DNA of 64,000 nucleotides, taken from the NCBI RefSeq assembly GCF_004358105.1, contig NZ_SMYL01000002.1, positions 775,784-839,783 on the forward strand, written 5' to 3'. The notes below the pieces were generated by a model, which saw nothing but the letters and a program-made list of their open reading frames with translations, was not told where the DNA came from and ran no database searches. A program made the position numbers and the translations under genes. This DNA comes from Sapientia aquatica (GTDB taxonomy: Bacteria > Pseudomonadota > Gammaproteobacteria > Burkholderiales > Burkholderiaceae_D). This document shows positions 25,869-34,340 of this stretch, in pieces; positions within the stretch are counted from its first letter, which is position 1; each line of letters starts with the position of its first letter.

Positions 25869-26900
25869 ATGAATTCAAATACCATTCCTTTCGATATCCA
25901 ATCCAACGTTTCCTTGCAATCTAAGACCACTTTTGGGATTGATGCATCGGCATGCCAATTTGTGGACATCACTAACGTTCACCAATTAGTGCAAATTAAG
26001 CAAAATTCTGCCTTGTCGTCTTTGCCACGTTTAGTCTTGGGCGGCGGTAGTAATTTAGTATTGACCGGCGACTTTGATGGGCTAGTGCTGCACATGGCAT
26101 TAGCGGGGCGCGAGTTGGTGGCGGAAGACGATCAAGCGTTTTATGTGCGCGCGGCGGCAGGTGAAGGGTGGCACGAGTTTGTCCAATGGAGTTTGTCCAA
26201 AGGGTGGGGCGGCTTAGAAAATTTATCACTCATCCCTGGCAGTGTCGGTGCGGCACCAATTCAAAATATTGGCGCCTATGGCGTTGAGATCAAAGACGTT
26301 TTTCATTCATTGAACTGGTTTGAGTTTGCTACTGAAACGGTACACACCATGTACCGACAAGACTGCCGTTTTGCTTATCGCGATAGCGTTTTTAAAAACG
26401 AATTACGTGACTTGGGCGTGATTCTCGATGTCACCTTTGCTCTGCCTAAACACTGGCAAGCCAAGCTTGGTTATGGCGATGTGGCGCAATCTTTGGCGGG
26501 GATTGAGGCACCAAGCGCGCAGCAAGTTAGCGACGCGATTTGTGCGATTCGGCAGAGTAAATTACCTGATCCAAAGGTGATCGGAAACGCGGGCAGTTTC
26601 TTTAAAAATCCCTTAGTCAGCGCCGAGTTGCGCGATTCGTTATTAGCGGCTTTTCCACAATTAGTCAGCTATCCGCAAGCCGATGGCCGTTTCAAACTCG
26701 CTGCTGGTTGGTTGATTGAACAAGCAGGCTGGAAAGGGCGTGCGTTAGGGCGCGCTGGCGTGTATGCCAAACAAGCGCTGGTGTTGGTTAATTTGGGCGG
26801 TGCAACGGGCGCCGATGTGGTTGCTTTATCGCAGGCGGTACAAGCCGATGTGTTGCACAAATTTGGCGTGCAGTTGGAGCCTGAGCCAGTATTTGTCTAG
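25869..26900 (+). CDS. murB: UDP-N-acetylenolpyruvoylglucosamine reductase MurB
   Basis: 343 residues, type I MurB length. FAD-binding and active-site elements: GGGSNLVLTGDFDG near 58, LSLIPGSVGAAPIQNIGAYG near 121-140, and GNAGSFFKNP near 239 with the catalytic Ser. It reduces UDP-GlcNAc-enolpyruvate to UDP-MurNAc with NADPH, a cytoplasmic step of peptidoglycan synthesis. It is divergent from yajQ. Confidence 0.97.
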   Translation: MNSNTIPFDIQSNVSLQSKTTFGIDASACQFVDITNVHQLVQIKQNSALSSLPRLVLGGGSNLVLTGDFDGLVLHMALAGRELVAEDDQAFYVRAAAGEGWHEFVQWSLSKGWGGLENLSLIPGSVGAAPIQNIGAYGVEIKDVFHSLNWFEFATETVHTMYRQDCRFAYRDSVFKNELRDLGVILDVTFALPKHWQAKLGYGDVAQSLAGIEAPSAQQVSDAICAIRQSKLPDPKVIGNAGSFFKNPLVSAELRDSLLAAFPQLVSYPQADGRFKLAAGWLIEQAGWKGRALGRAGVYAKQALVLVNLGGATGADVVALSQAVQADVLHKFGVQLEPEPVFV

Positions 26901-26938
26901 CCGACGTTTTACTCAAATCAATAATAAAAAAGGCCACT

Positions 26939-28222
26939 ATGTTTTTGCGCGATTCTCAGCATGTTCCGAGCTACTACGCCAGCAACGTCGAGGCGCAACC
27001 TAGAGCGGCTCAAACTCACGATCTACAAACGGAAGTACTCATTATCGGCGCTGGTTTTTCGGGCTTGCATACCGGTTTGCGTTTAGCTTTAGCTGGTAAA
27101 AAAGTGACGATGATCGATGCCAGTCGCATTGCTTGGGCGGCGTCGGGTCGCAACGGTGGGATGGCAATTTTAGGCTGGTCGAGTGACATGGGACCGATCG
27201 AACAGGCCTTAGGATTGAATGACGCCAAAGTGCTGTGGGGTTTGATGCGCGAAGCAGCCAGTGAATTAAAACAGTTACCGCAGCGCTTTGGCTTTGATTG
27301 CGATTATCGCCCTGGGCATTTATGGGCTTCGGTGTTAGCGCGCCGAGTGGCTGGTCTACGTGAATGGCAAGAACACGCGGCGCAGAAATGGAATTACGAT
27401 AGCCTACAACTGATCGAGAAAAAAGAGGTACCCAATTGGGTCAACAGTGGCCGTTATCAAGCCGCTTTGTACGATCCCGAGGCAGGGCACATTCATCCGT
27501 TAAAACTTGCCTTGGGTTTGGCGCGCGCGTTTGAGCAGGCGGGTGGGCAGATTTTTGAACAGACGCGAGCTGTTGCGTATCAAGAAGTTGGCAATCAACT
27601 TCACGTCACCACCGAACGCGGGCAGATCAAGTGCGATCAATTGGTGTTGGCCTGCAATTCCTATATCGATCAACTCGATGCGGGTTTAAGTCGCAAGATT
27701 CTGCCGGTGGGGACGTTCATGGTCACCACCGAAGTATTGGGCCAAGAACGCGCCAAGGCGCTCATTCCTAGCAATGCCTGTGTCACTGACAATCAATTTA
27801 TTCTGGATTACTTCCGCCTCACGGCTGACCACCGTTTGCTATTTGGTGGTGGCTGCACCTATTTGGGCGGCATTCCGGCGGATATTCCGGCTGCTATGCG
27901 CCCTAACTTGGAACGTGTTTTTCCAACGTTAAAGGGCGTGAAAATCGATTACGCGTGGGGCGGTCATATCGACATCAGCATGCACCGCACGCCAGAAATT
28001 GGCTGTCGCGGCAATGTGTATTGGATGCAGGGTTATTCTGGACACGGCGTTTTACCGACTTGCGTATCTGGGCGCGTCGTGGCTGAGGCGATTTTGGGGC
28101 AGCGCGATCATTTGGCGCTGTTTATGCGTTTATCGCATCCACCGTTCCCGGGCGGCGCTATCTTGGCTCCTTGGCTCGAAGCGGCGGGTAAATGTTGGTA
28201 TCGGCTGAGAGATTTTTTTTAA
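26939..28222 (+). CDS. FAD-dependent oxidase, PuuB-like
   Basis: 427 residues of the DAO (glycine oxidase / gamma-glutamylputrescine oxidase) family. The start MFLRDSQHVPSYYAS, the dinucleotide motif LIIGAGFSGLHTGLRLA and AASGRNGGM match PuuB-type oxidases; the C-terminal half has YWMQGYSGHGVLPTCVSGRV. Substrate is probably a primary or secondary amine such as gamma-glutamylputrescine; no other puu gene is adjacent, so this is uncertain. AAAAAAGG precedes the ATG. It is 38 bases after murB and may be cotranscribed. Confidence 0.85.
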   Translation: MFLRDSQHVPSYYASNVEAQPRAAQTHDLQTEVLIIGAGFSGLHTGLRLALAGKKVTMIDASRIAWAASGRNGGMAILGWSSDMGPIEQALGLNDAKVLWGLMREAASELKQLPQRFGFDCDYRPGHLWASVLARRVAGLREWQEHAAQKWNYDSLQLIEKKEVPNWVNSGRYQAALYDPEAGHIHPLKLALGLARAFEQAGGQIFEQTRAVAYQEVGNQLHVTTERGQIKCDQLVLACNSYIDQLDAGLSRKILPVGTFMVTTEVLGQERAKALIPSNACVTDNQFILDYFRLTADHRLLFGGGCTYLGGIPADIPAAMRPNLERVFPTLKGVKIDYAWGGHIDISMHRTPEIGCRGNVYWMQGYSGHGVLPTCVSGRVVAEAILGQRDHLALFMRLSHPPFPGGAILAPWLEAAGKCWYRLRDFF

Positions 28223-28359
28223 AAGTTAGATCAGTTATAGCCAGTATCGTGATGTAATCAGGAAACATTGTCTGAATCATTGCGGTAATATATGCAATTC
28301 ATTTTTTAATAAATTAGCCGCAACCGTTCGGCTAATTCCCACTAAAACAAACAGACATC

Positions 28360-29595
28360 ATGAAAAATTCCTCACCGTTATTGAGCGTCAATGAGGCCTT
28401 GAGCATTATGCTAGAGGCAGCAACCCACGCTCCGATGACGCATACGGCGCAACTGCCAACCTTGTTGGCCAATAACCGCATTTTGGCGAGCTCGATTTCC
28501 GCGCCGATGAATGTGCCCAGTATTGAAAATTCACAAATGGATGGTTACGCGCTCAATGCGCTCGATGCGCAAAACAGCATCGAAACCAATCAGCCCTTGC
28601 CCGTCAGTCAGCGCATCGCCGCGGGTCATCCCGGCAAACCATTGCAAGCTGGTACCGCAGCGCGCATCTTTACCGGTGCGCCTATGCCGCACGGCGCGGA
28701 CTGCGTGGTAATGCAAGAGCAATGCGAGTTAATTGAAAATGCTGACGGTAAATTCATCAAGCTCAATCACTTACCCAAAGCGGGTGAATGGGTGCGTCAT
28801 ATTGGTGAAGATATTCGCCGTGGGAGCGTGATTTTAAAAGCAGGCACACGCTTGCGCGCGCAGGAATTAGGCTTGGCAGCATCGGTCGGTTTAGCCACCT
28901 TACCGATTAAGCGCCCATTAAAAGTGGCGATATTTTTTACCGGCGATGAATTAGCCATGCCGGGCGATCCGTTGCCACCGGGTGCTATTTACAATTCCAA
29001 TCGATTTTTGATTAATTCCTTGCTAGAAAATTTGGGCTGCGAAGTGCACGATTTTGGAATTGTTCCCGATTCATTGGGCGCGACCCGCAGCACCTTAAAA
29101 CAAGCCGCGTTTGAAAATGATGTAGTCATCACCTCAGGCGGTGCTTCGGTTGGGGAAGAAGATCACATCAAGCCAGCGGTGGAAGCTGAAGGTAAATTGA
29201 ACATGTGGCAAATCTCGGTAAAGCCCGGCAAGCCGCTTGCCTTTGGTCAAGTCGGACGTGCATTTTTTGTTGGTTTGCCCGGCAATCCGGTATCGAGCTT
29301 TGTGACCTTTTTATTGTTTGTGCGCCCATTTTTATTGCGCTTGCAAGGCGTGGTCGATGTTGCGCCCAAAAGCTTCCAAGTGCGCGCCGACTTCACTTGG
29401 GCCAAAGCCGATAAACGCAACGAATTTTTACGCGCCAAACTAAATGCCGATGGTGGTTTGGAATTATTTCCGAGCCAAGGTTCCGCCGTTTTAAGCTCGA
29501 CTGTTTGGGGCGATGGCTTGGTCGATAATCCTGCCGGACAAACGATTCAGCCCGGTGATATGGTCAAGTTCATCCCATTTTCTGAGTTAATTTAA
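28360..29595 (+). CDS. moeA: Molybdopterin molybdenumtransferase MoeA
   Basis: 411 residues with the MoeA order: N-terminal domain (SQMDGYALN near 58), RIFTGAPMPHGAD, then the MogA-like domain with FFTGDEL, GAIYNSN and TSGGASVGEEDHIK, followed by the C-terminal domain after GLPGNPVSSFVTF. It inserts molybdate into adenylated molybdopterin. It heads the moeA-moaD-moaE group. Confidence 0.97.
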   Translation: MKNSSPLLSVNEALSIMLEAATHAPMTHTAQLPTLLANNRILASSISAPMNVPSIENSQMDGYALNALDAQNSIETNQPLPVSQRIAAGHPGKPLQAGTAARIFTGAPMPHGADCVVMQEQCELIENADGKFIKLNHLPKAGEWVRHIGEDIRRGSVILKAGTRLRAQELGLAASVGLATLPIKRPLKVAIFFTGDELAMPGDPLPPGAIYNSNRFLINSLLENLGCEVHDFGIVPDSLGATRSTLKQAAFENDVVITSGGASVGEEDHIKPAVEAEGKLNMWQISVKPGKPLAFGQVGRAFFVGLPGNPVSSFVTFLLFVRPFLLRLQGVVDVAPKSFQVRADFTWAKADKRNEFLRAKLNADGGLELFPSQGSAVLSSTVWGDGLVDNPAGQTIQPGDMVKFIPFSELI

Positions 29596-29609
29596 TAGTG
29601 ACGTGTGCA

Positions 29610-29867
29610 ATGAAAATCAATTTACGTTTTTTTGCCAGCTTGCGTGAGCAGTTGGGTATCTCGGATGAAATAGTGAGCGTACCAGCCGAGGTAAAAAACG
29701 TCGGTCAGGTGCGCGCATGGCTGATCGAGCGCGGTGGAATTTGGGCGGAGTCGTTAGCCCTAAGCCGTAATCTGCGCGCCGCCGTGCAGCACGAAATGTG
29801 TGACGAGACGGCGGAAATCTCAGACGGTGACGAAGTCGCTTTCTTTCCGCCAGTGACTGGCGGCTAA
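29610..29867 (+). CDS. moaD: Molybdopterin synthase small subunit MoaD
   Basis: 85 residues with a ubiquitin-like fold, starting at the ATG at 29610 (MKINLRFFASLREQLG); the in-frame GTG at 29598 would add four residues. It ends in the essential Gly-Gly tail (FFPPVTGG) that is thiocarboxylated to carry sulphur for molybdopterin. It is slightly longer than the roughly 81-residue E. coli protein. It lies 14 bases after moeA. Confidence 0.95.
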   Translation: MKINLRFFASLREQLGISDEIVSVPAEVKNVGQVRAWLIERGGIWAESLALSRNLRAAVQHEMCDETAEISDGDEVAFFPPVTGG

Positions 29868-29892
29868 TTCAACACTAAGGGTAGGCGGTAAG

Positions 29893-30354
29893 GTGAAAAT
29901 AGCAATTCAAACCAATGATTTTGACGTTAGTGCTGAACTCGCTCAGTTGCGCATTCAGCACCGCGATGTTGATGCCTTGGCGAGCTTTGTAGGCACCGTA
30001 CGCGAAGTGACGAAGGGCGTCAATGACGTTGAAGTCACCCAGATGGAGTTAGAGCATTACCCTGGCATGACCGAAAAATCATTGACCGTTATCGCGCAAC
30101 AAGCGATCGAACGCTGGAAGCTCAAAGATGCGGTAATTATTCACCGCGTCGGCGTATTGCAAGTCACTGAGCAAATCGTGCTGGTAATCGCTGCCAGCAA
30201 ACATCGCGGCGACGCCTTTGCCGCCTGCGAATTTATGATGGATTACCTAAAAACCGACGCGCCGTTTTGGAAAAAAGAAACCACGGCGACCGGCGCGCAC
30301 TGGGTTGATGCGCGCTCATCGGACGTTAGTGCGCTCGATAAATGGACACGCTAA
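29893..30354 (+). CDS. moaE: Molybdopterin synthase large subunit MoaE
   Basis: 153 residues from a GTG. The family blocks SFVGTVREV, ELEHYPGMTEKSL, IIHRVGVLQV, ASKHRGDAFAACEFMMDYLK and WKKE with the catalytic lysines are all present. With MoaD it converts precursor Z to molybdopterin. It lies 25 bases after moaD in the same operon. Confidence 0.96.
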   Translation: MKIAIQTNDFDVSAELAQLRIQHRDVDALASFVGTVREVTKGVNDVEVTQMELEHYPGMTEKSLTVIAQQAIERWKLKDAVIIHRVGVLQVTEQIVLVIAASKHRGDAFAACEFMMDYLKTDAPFWKKETTATGAHWVDARSSDVSALDKWTR

Positions 30355-30377
30355 TACAGTGAATTAGCTCGATCACT

Positions 30378-31244
30378 TTATAAATTTAAGCGGTAAAAAA
30401 GATTGGCGTTGTCGCCAAATACGGCGTCACGTTCTAATTCGTTTAAATCCTTCAACAACATTTCGCTGGCGCTCAGCCATTTCGGGTAGATCGTATCGGT
30501 GGTCAATATCGGCCAGTCACTGCCCCAGATAAGTCGGTTCGTCCCGAAATGGCGCATCAAATGATTGACATACGGACGCAAACTATCCACCGACCATCGC
30601 GGCCCCGCCTCAGTAATCAATCCAGATAACTTGCGCGCGACGTTGGGTAATTTGGCCAGAACAGCGATCTTATCGGCCCAAGGCGTCCACGTTGCGCTGG
30701 CAATCTCGGGCTTGGCACCATGATCGATGATGATGCGCAGCTTGGGATGACGTTGTGCAAAGACGTGTAAATAGTCGAGATGGCGGGTATAGACCAACGC
30801 TTCAAACACAAGATCATGCTCCAATAATTGCTCAACCGCGGCGTCAAATGGCGCTTGATGTTTGCCAGCGCTAATCCAATGATCTTGCGGCAAATCCTGC
30901 AACATCGGGCGTATCCCCCTAAATTTGGGATGTTGTGCTAAGCGCGCAATCGTCTCAGGTGCTTTACTGCTGAGCATATCAACCCAGCCAATCACTCCAG
31001 CAATCGACGCATGTTGAGTGGCTAAATCGAGTAAATATTCGGTTTCTTCAATGCTAGGCGCTGCTTGGATAACGATCGTTTTAGCGATCCCATGTCGAGC
31101 CAACAGCGGCTCTAAATCACGCGGCTGAAAGTCCTGATACAGCAATGTCATTTCCGGTTTCAGCCAACCATAATCCGATCGTTGAATCGTCCAGTAATGC
31201 TGATGCGCATCGATACGTACACTCGTTGAGGTGGTGCTATTCAT
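30378..31244 (-). CDS. Amidohydrolase 2 family (L-fuconolactonase-like) protein
   Basis: 288 residues with the TIM-barrel amidohydrolase_2 pattern: RIDAHQHYW at the N-terminus, IIDHGAKPE near 175 and LIWGSDWPI near 240 with the active-site Asp. The family hydrolyses sugar lactones (L-fucono- or L-rhamnono-lactone) or similar compounds. No sugar catabolic genes are adjacent, so the substrate is open. AAAGG lies 7 bases before the ATG, right next to a 9-bp leader hairpin. It converges with moaE. Confidence 0.85.
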   Translation of the reverse strand: MNSTTSTSVRIDAHQHYWTIQRSDYGWLKPEMTLLYQDFQPRDLEPLLARHGIAKTIVIQAAPSIEETEYLLDLATQHASIAGVIGWVDMLSSKAPETIARLAQHPKFRGIRPMLQDLPQDHWISAGKHQAPFDAAVEQLLEHDLVFEALVYTRHLDYLHVFAQRHPKLRIIIDHGAKPEIASATWTPWADKIAVLAKLPNVARKLSGLITEAGPRWSVDSLRPYVNHLMRHFGTNRLIWGSDWPILTTDTIYPKWLSASEMLLKDLNELERDAVFGDNANLFYRLNL

Positions 31245-31255
31245 TTTCTGCCTTT

Positions 31256-31278
31256 CAAAGCAGAAGCTCTCTGCTTTG
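31256..31278 (-). promoter_or_regulatory. Leader hairpin next to the ribosome site
   Basis: CAAAGCAGA and TCTGCTTTG form a perfect 9-bp stem with a 5-base loop, 11 bases upstream of the amidohydrolase start codon and abutting its AAAGG site. It could be an operator, or an RNA structure controlling translation. Confidence 0.4.
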
Positions 31279-31669
31279 TTGAGACCAATAACAAGCGCAT
31301 GAATTGGAGCATCTTTGTATGCTGATTTTGGCGCCGTTATTGGTTACTTTGTGTTGCCAATTAACGATTTGAAGTGGGATTGAAACGGACTGAAATGCAT
31401 CAACGATTGACGCGTAATTTGCGTCGTGGCCGTTGATGAGTCCTTAAAATAATACGCGCGCCAATTAAAAATAAAAGGGCAGATGTGGCTGATTTGGAGC
31501 TTTATTTTGATTAGAAAGATTTTCTAATTGGGTAGTTTACGATGTTGAGAAAAATCGCGATGGGATATTGCAAATTCAAATTTTTTTGAAAATTTTTGTG
31601 CGGAAAATTGAATCAGTTTTTTGGTGGGCTGCGTTTAACTTCACGCTGAATTTTAACAATCAGCGCAGC
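31279..31669. other. Structured intergenic region
   Basis: No gene in this part of the 425-base gap. It holds a nested stem-loop at 31399-31437 (ATCAACG/CGTTGAT outside, GACGC/GCGTC inside) and a palindrome ATTAGAAA-gat-TTTCTAAT at 31510-31528. These lie between two leftward genes and may include the CLC gene's 3' end or the amidohydrolase promoter. Confidence 0.45.
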
Positions 31670-32995
31670 TTATTCTTGATTGTTTTCAGGCTGAACGTGA
31701 TTGGTGCTATTTTCCAATTCCCGCTTCTTGCGATAGGCCACTAAATCGCTAAGCTTTGTGCCGTTAGGGATGTTGCGGTGTTTAGATTGTCCACCGCGTT
31801 GCGATCGATAAATACCGGTTCGGCCTGAAAATAAATAACTGATCACGCAAGCAATGGCTGAGAAAATTCCCATTGTTGGGCCAAACAATTCGATTGCCAT
31901 CACCGTTGACGCCAACGGTGTATTTGCCGCCCCTGCAAAGACTGCCACAAATCCAAGTCCAGCTAGCATTGAAAAGGGGAGTTGCAGAATCGGTGCTAAG
32001 GCGTTGCCGAAAGTCGCGCCGATATAGAACAGCGGCGTGACTTCGCCGCCTTTAAATCCGGTGCCAAGTGACGTAATGGTGAAGGCCATCTTCGATAAAA
32101 AATCGTACCAAGCTACTGGATGCTGAAATGATTCCACAATCGTGGGAATGCCCAAGCCGATGTAGCGCTGCGAGCCTAACATTGCGACTGCCACGGCGAC
32201 GATAGCGCCGCCGATTGTTGGCCGCAATGGCGCGTATTTGATGAATTTTTTCATCACATCCGATAAGCCGTGCGTAGCCTTAGCGAAAATCATACCGACC
32301 AATCCAAATAACACGCCTGCGATAAGGGTTGCACACAAGGTCCAAAACGTAATCGCAGGCACATCGGCAACGAAGTAATGCGTGTGATGGACGCCCCACA
32401 GTAAGCCGATTTGATCGGCCACAATGGCCGCGATAAAGCAAGGCAAAATCGCGTCATAGCGCATGCGCCCAACGGCTAAAACTTCTAATCCAAAAATTGC
32501 TCCCGCTAACGGCGTGCCAAAAACCGACGCGAATCCAGCGCTAATACCGGCCATGATTAATAAGCGGCGCTGCTTTTTAGCCAGTTTAAAAATCGCTGTG
32601 CATTGATCGGCTAAGCTTGCGCCCATCTGCACGGCGGTACCTTCACGTCCAACCGATGCGCCGAATAAATGCGAAATGACGGTGCCCATTAATACCAATG
32701 GTGCCATGCGCAAGGGAATGGTTTTTTTGGGATCGTGAATTTCATCGATGATTAAATTGTTTCCTGCTTCGACGCTTTTGCCGAAGTGCAGGTAAATCCA
32801 ACCAACGGTAAAACCAGCTAGCGGTAAAAACCAAATAATGTCGGGATGGGTTTCACGCCAATTTGTGACAAGGTCCAAAGAGAATAAAAAGAAGGCTGAA
32901 GCGCTGCCAGCTAATACAGCGACGATGCAGGCTAACAATAACCATTTTGCAATGTAAGGCAGCAGGGCGAGTTGTTCTAGACGTATTTTTTTCAT
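31670..32995 (-). CDS. CLC family antiporter, probable fluoride (CLC-F) type
   Basis: 441 residues with about ten to twelve hydrophobic helices. Instead of the chloride-type GSGIP, GKEGP and GIFAP filters it has EAGNNLIIDEIHDP, VGREGTAVQMG and FKGGEVTPLFYIGATFGN. From memory this pattern marks the CLC-F (EriC-F) clade of fluoride/proton antiporters that protect cells from fluoride; the gating Glu is in GREGT. The subtype call is less certain than the family. The 317-base upstream region shows no recognisable fluoride riboswitch. The hydrophilic C-terminus (about 400-441) is short and has no CBS domains. Confidence 0.8.
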   Translation of the reverse strand: MKKIRLEQLALLPYIAKWLLLACIVAVLAGSASAFFLFSLDLVTNWRETHPDIIWFLPLAGFTVGWIYLHFGKSVEAGNNLIIDEIHDPKKTIPLRMAPLVLMGTVISHLFGASVGREGTAVQMGASLADQCTAIFKLAKKQRRLLIMAGISAGFASVFGTPLAGAIFGLEVLAVGRMRYDAILPCFIAAIVADQIGLLWGVHHTHYFVADVPAITFWTLCATLIAGVLFGLVGMIFAKATHGLSDVMKKFIKYAPLRPTIGGAIVAVAVAMLGSQRYIGLGIPTIVESFQHPVAWYDFLSKMAFTITSLGTGFKGGEVTPLFYIGATFGNALAPILQLPFSMLAGLGFVAVFAGAANTPLASTVMAIELFGPTMGIFSAIACVISYLFSGRTGIYRSQRGGQSKHRNIPNGTKLSDLVAYRKKRELENSTNHVQPENNQE

Positions 32996-33312
32996 GTGTT
33001 AAGGCTGGGTGTAGTGACCGAATTGGTTATTGTTGTTGGCCCAGGTACCAGTTTGGCTTGTGATTGAATGTCAATGTGAATTCATAGTAGCAAGGAAAAG
33101 TCTGCTAGACAATTACCAAAAGCAACTTTACTGTAGGGCATGTGTATCAATTAGCCGCGCTTTGGTTAGCGCTGTAAGTTTGATTCATTAACTAGGCAGG
33201 CAATTGAATTCATCGTGATGGGCAGAAATCGAGATAAAATTTCGCGCATCTTGAAGTAGACTCTTAATCCGTTCGCTGCCTCAATTAACCTCACCACCTG
33301 TTCCCTGGACTT
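32996..33312. other. Divergent intergenic region
   Basis: 317 bases between the CLC gene and pip, with no gene. I looked on the minus strand for the GGCGAUGG-type core of the fluoride riboswitch and did not find it. No clear promoter or hairpin. Confidence 0.4.
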
Positions 33313-34281
33313 ATGATGACTGACACAAAATCGCCCTTATTCCCTGAAATCCAGCCTTATCGCAGCGGTCATTTGGCCGTCGATAATGGGCATAGCTTGT
33401 ATTGGGAGGAGTGCGGTAACCCTGATGGCGTGCCCGTATTATTTTTACACGGCGGTCCCGGCGCGGGTTTGTCGCCAACCCATCGGCGCTTTTTTGATCC
33501 GAGTTACTACCGCATCGTGTTATTCGATCAGCGCGGCGCGGGCAAATCAACGCCGTTGGGCGAATATCGACATAACACGACACCATTGCTAATTGACGAC
33601 ATCGAGGCGATTCGCGCCATGTTAGGCATTAATCAGTGGCTGATTTTTGGTGGCTCTTGGGGCTCAACGTTGGCGTTGGCTTATGGGCAAGCGCATCCTG
33701 AGAACTGCTTAGGCTTTATTTTGCGCGGCATCTTTTTGTGTACCAAGGCGGAAGTGGAATGGTTTATCGGTGGAATGAAATGGTTTTTCCCAGAAGTTCA
33801 TGCTGAATTCGCCGCAGCTATTCCTGAGGACGAGCGCCATGATTTATTAGCCGCCTATACCAAACGCTTATTCTCCGATGATCCCGCCGTGTATATGCCA
33901 GCCGCGCGCAGTTGGGCTAGATACGAAGGCGGCTGCTTGTTTTTGAAACCTCAGGCCAACGCTGTCGATGAATTTGAAAAAGACGAGGTGAGCTTAGGGT
34001 TGGGGCGCTTGGAAGCGCATTACATGATGCACGGCGCGTTCATGGAAGAAGATCAGTTGATTCGTAATATCGACAAAATTCGCCACTTGCCATCCGTGAT
34101 CGTGCAAGGCCGCTACGACGTTATCTGCCCGCCGAATACGGCCGCTCGTCTACATAGCGCATGGCCAGAATCTAAATTGCACATGATTTGGGATGCGGGA
34201 CACGCGGCAATGGAGCCGGGGATTGCCACGGCCTTGGTGCGCGCCACTGAGCAATTTAAATTGCAGCGACGTTTCGATTAA
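33313..34281 (+). CDS. pip: Prolyl aminopeptidase
   Basis: 322 residues, an alpha/beta-hydrolase of peptidase family S33. The oxyanion region HGGPGAG, the nucleophile motif GGSWGSTLAL, and DQRGAGKST are all typical, with the Asp in GRYDVICP and the His in DAGHAAMEPG. It removes N-terminal proline from peptides in the cytoplasm. It begins MMTDTKSPLFPEIQPYRSG, the standard start of the family; either Met could be first. Confidence 0.95.
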   Translation: MMTDTKSPLFPEIQPYRSGHLAVDNGHSLYWEECGNPDGVPVLFLHGGPGAGLSPTHRRFFDPSYYRIVLFDQRGAGKSTPLGEYRHNTTPLLIDDIEAIRAMLGINQWLIFGGSWGSTLALAYGQAHPENCLGFILRGIFLCTKAEVEWFIGGMKWFFPEVHAEFAAAIPEDERHDLLAAYTKRLFSDDPAVYMPAARSWARYEGGCLFLKPQANAVDEFEKDEVSLGLGRLEAHYMMHGAFMEEDQLIRNIDKIRHLPSVIVQGRYDVICPPNTAARLHSAWPESKLHMIWDAGHAAMEPGIATALVRATEQFKLQRRFD

Positions 34282-34340
34282 CAGTGAGTGCTGAGATGGG
34301 GCGCGGTTAGCGTGGTGTGCAACTACGAACTAAGTAAAGC

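Noticed and set aside
31378..31386. GATTGAAAC, like the end of a CRISPR repeat
   Set aside because: Occurs once only, without spaced copies or cas genes.
32996..33312. Fluoride riboswitch expected upstream of the CLC-F-like gene
   Set aside because: I read the minus strand of this gap and found no crcB-motif core sequence or its pseudoknot pairing.
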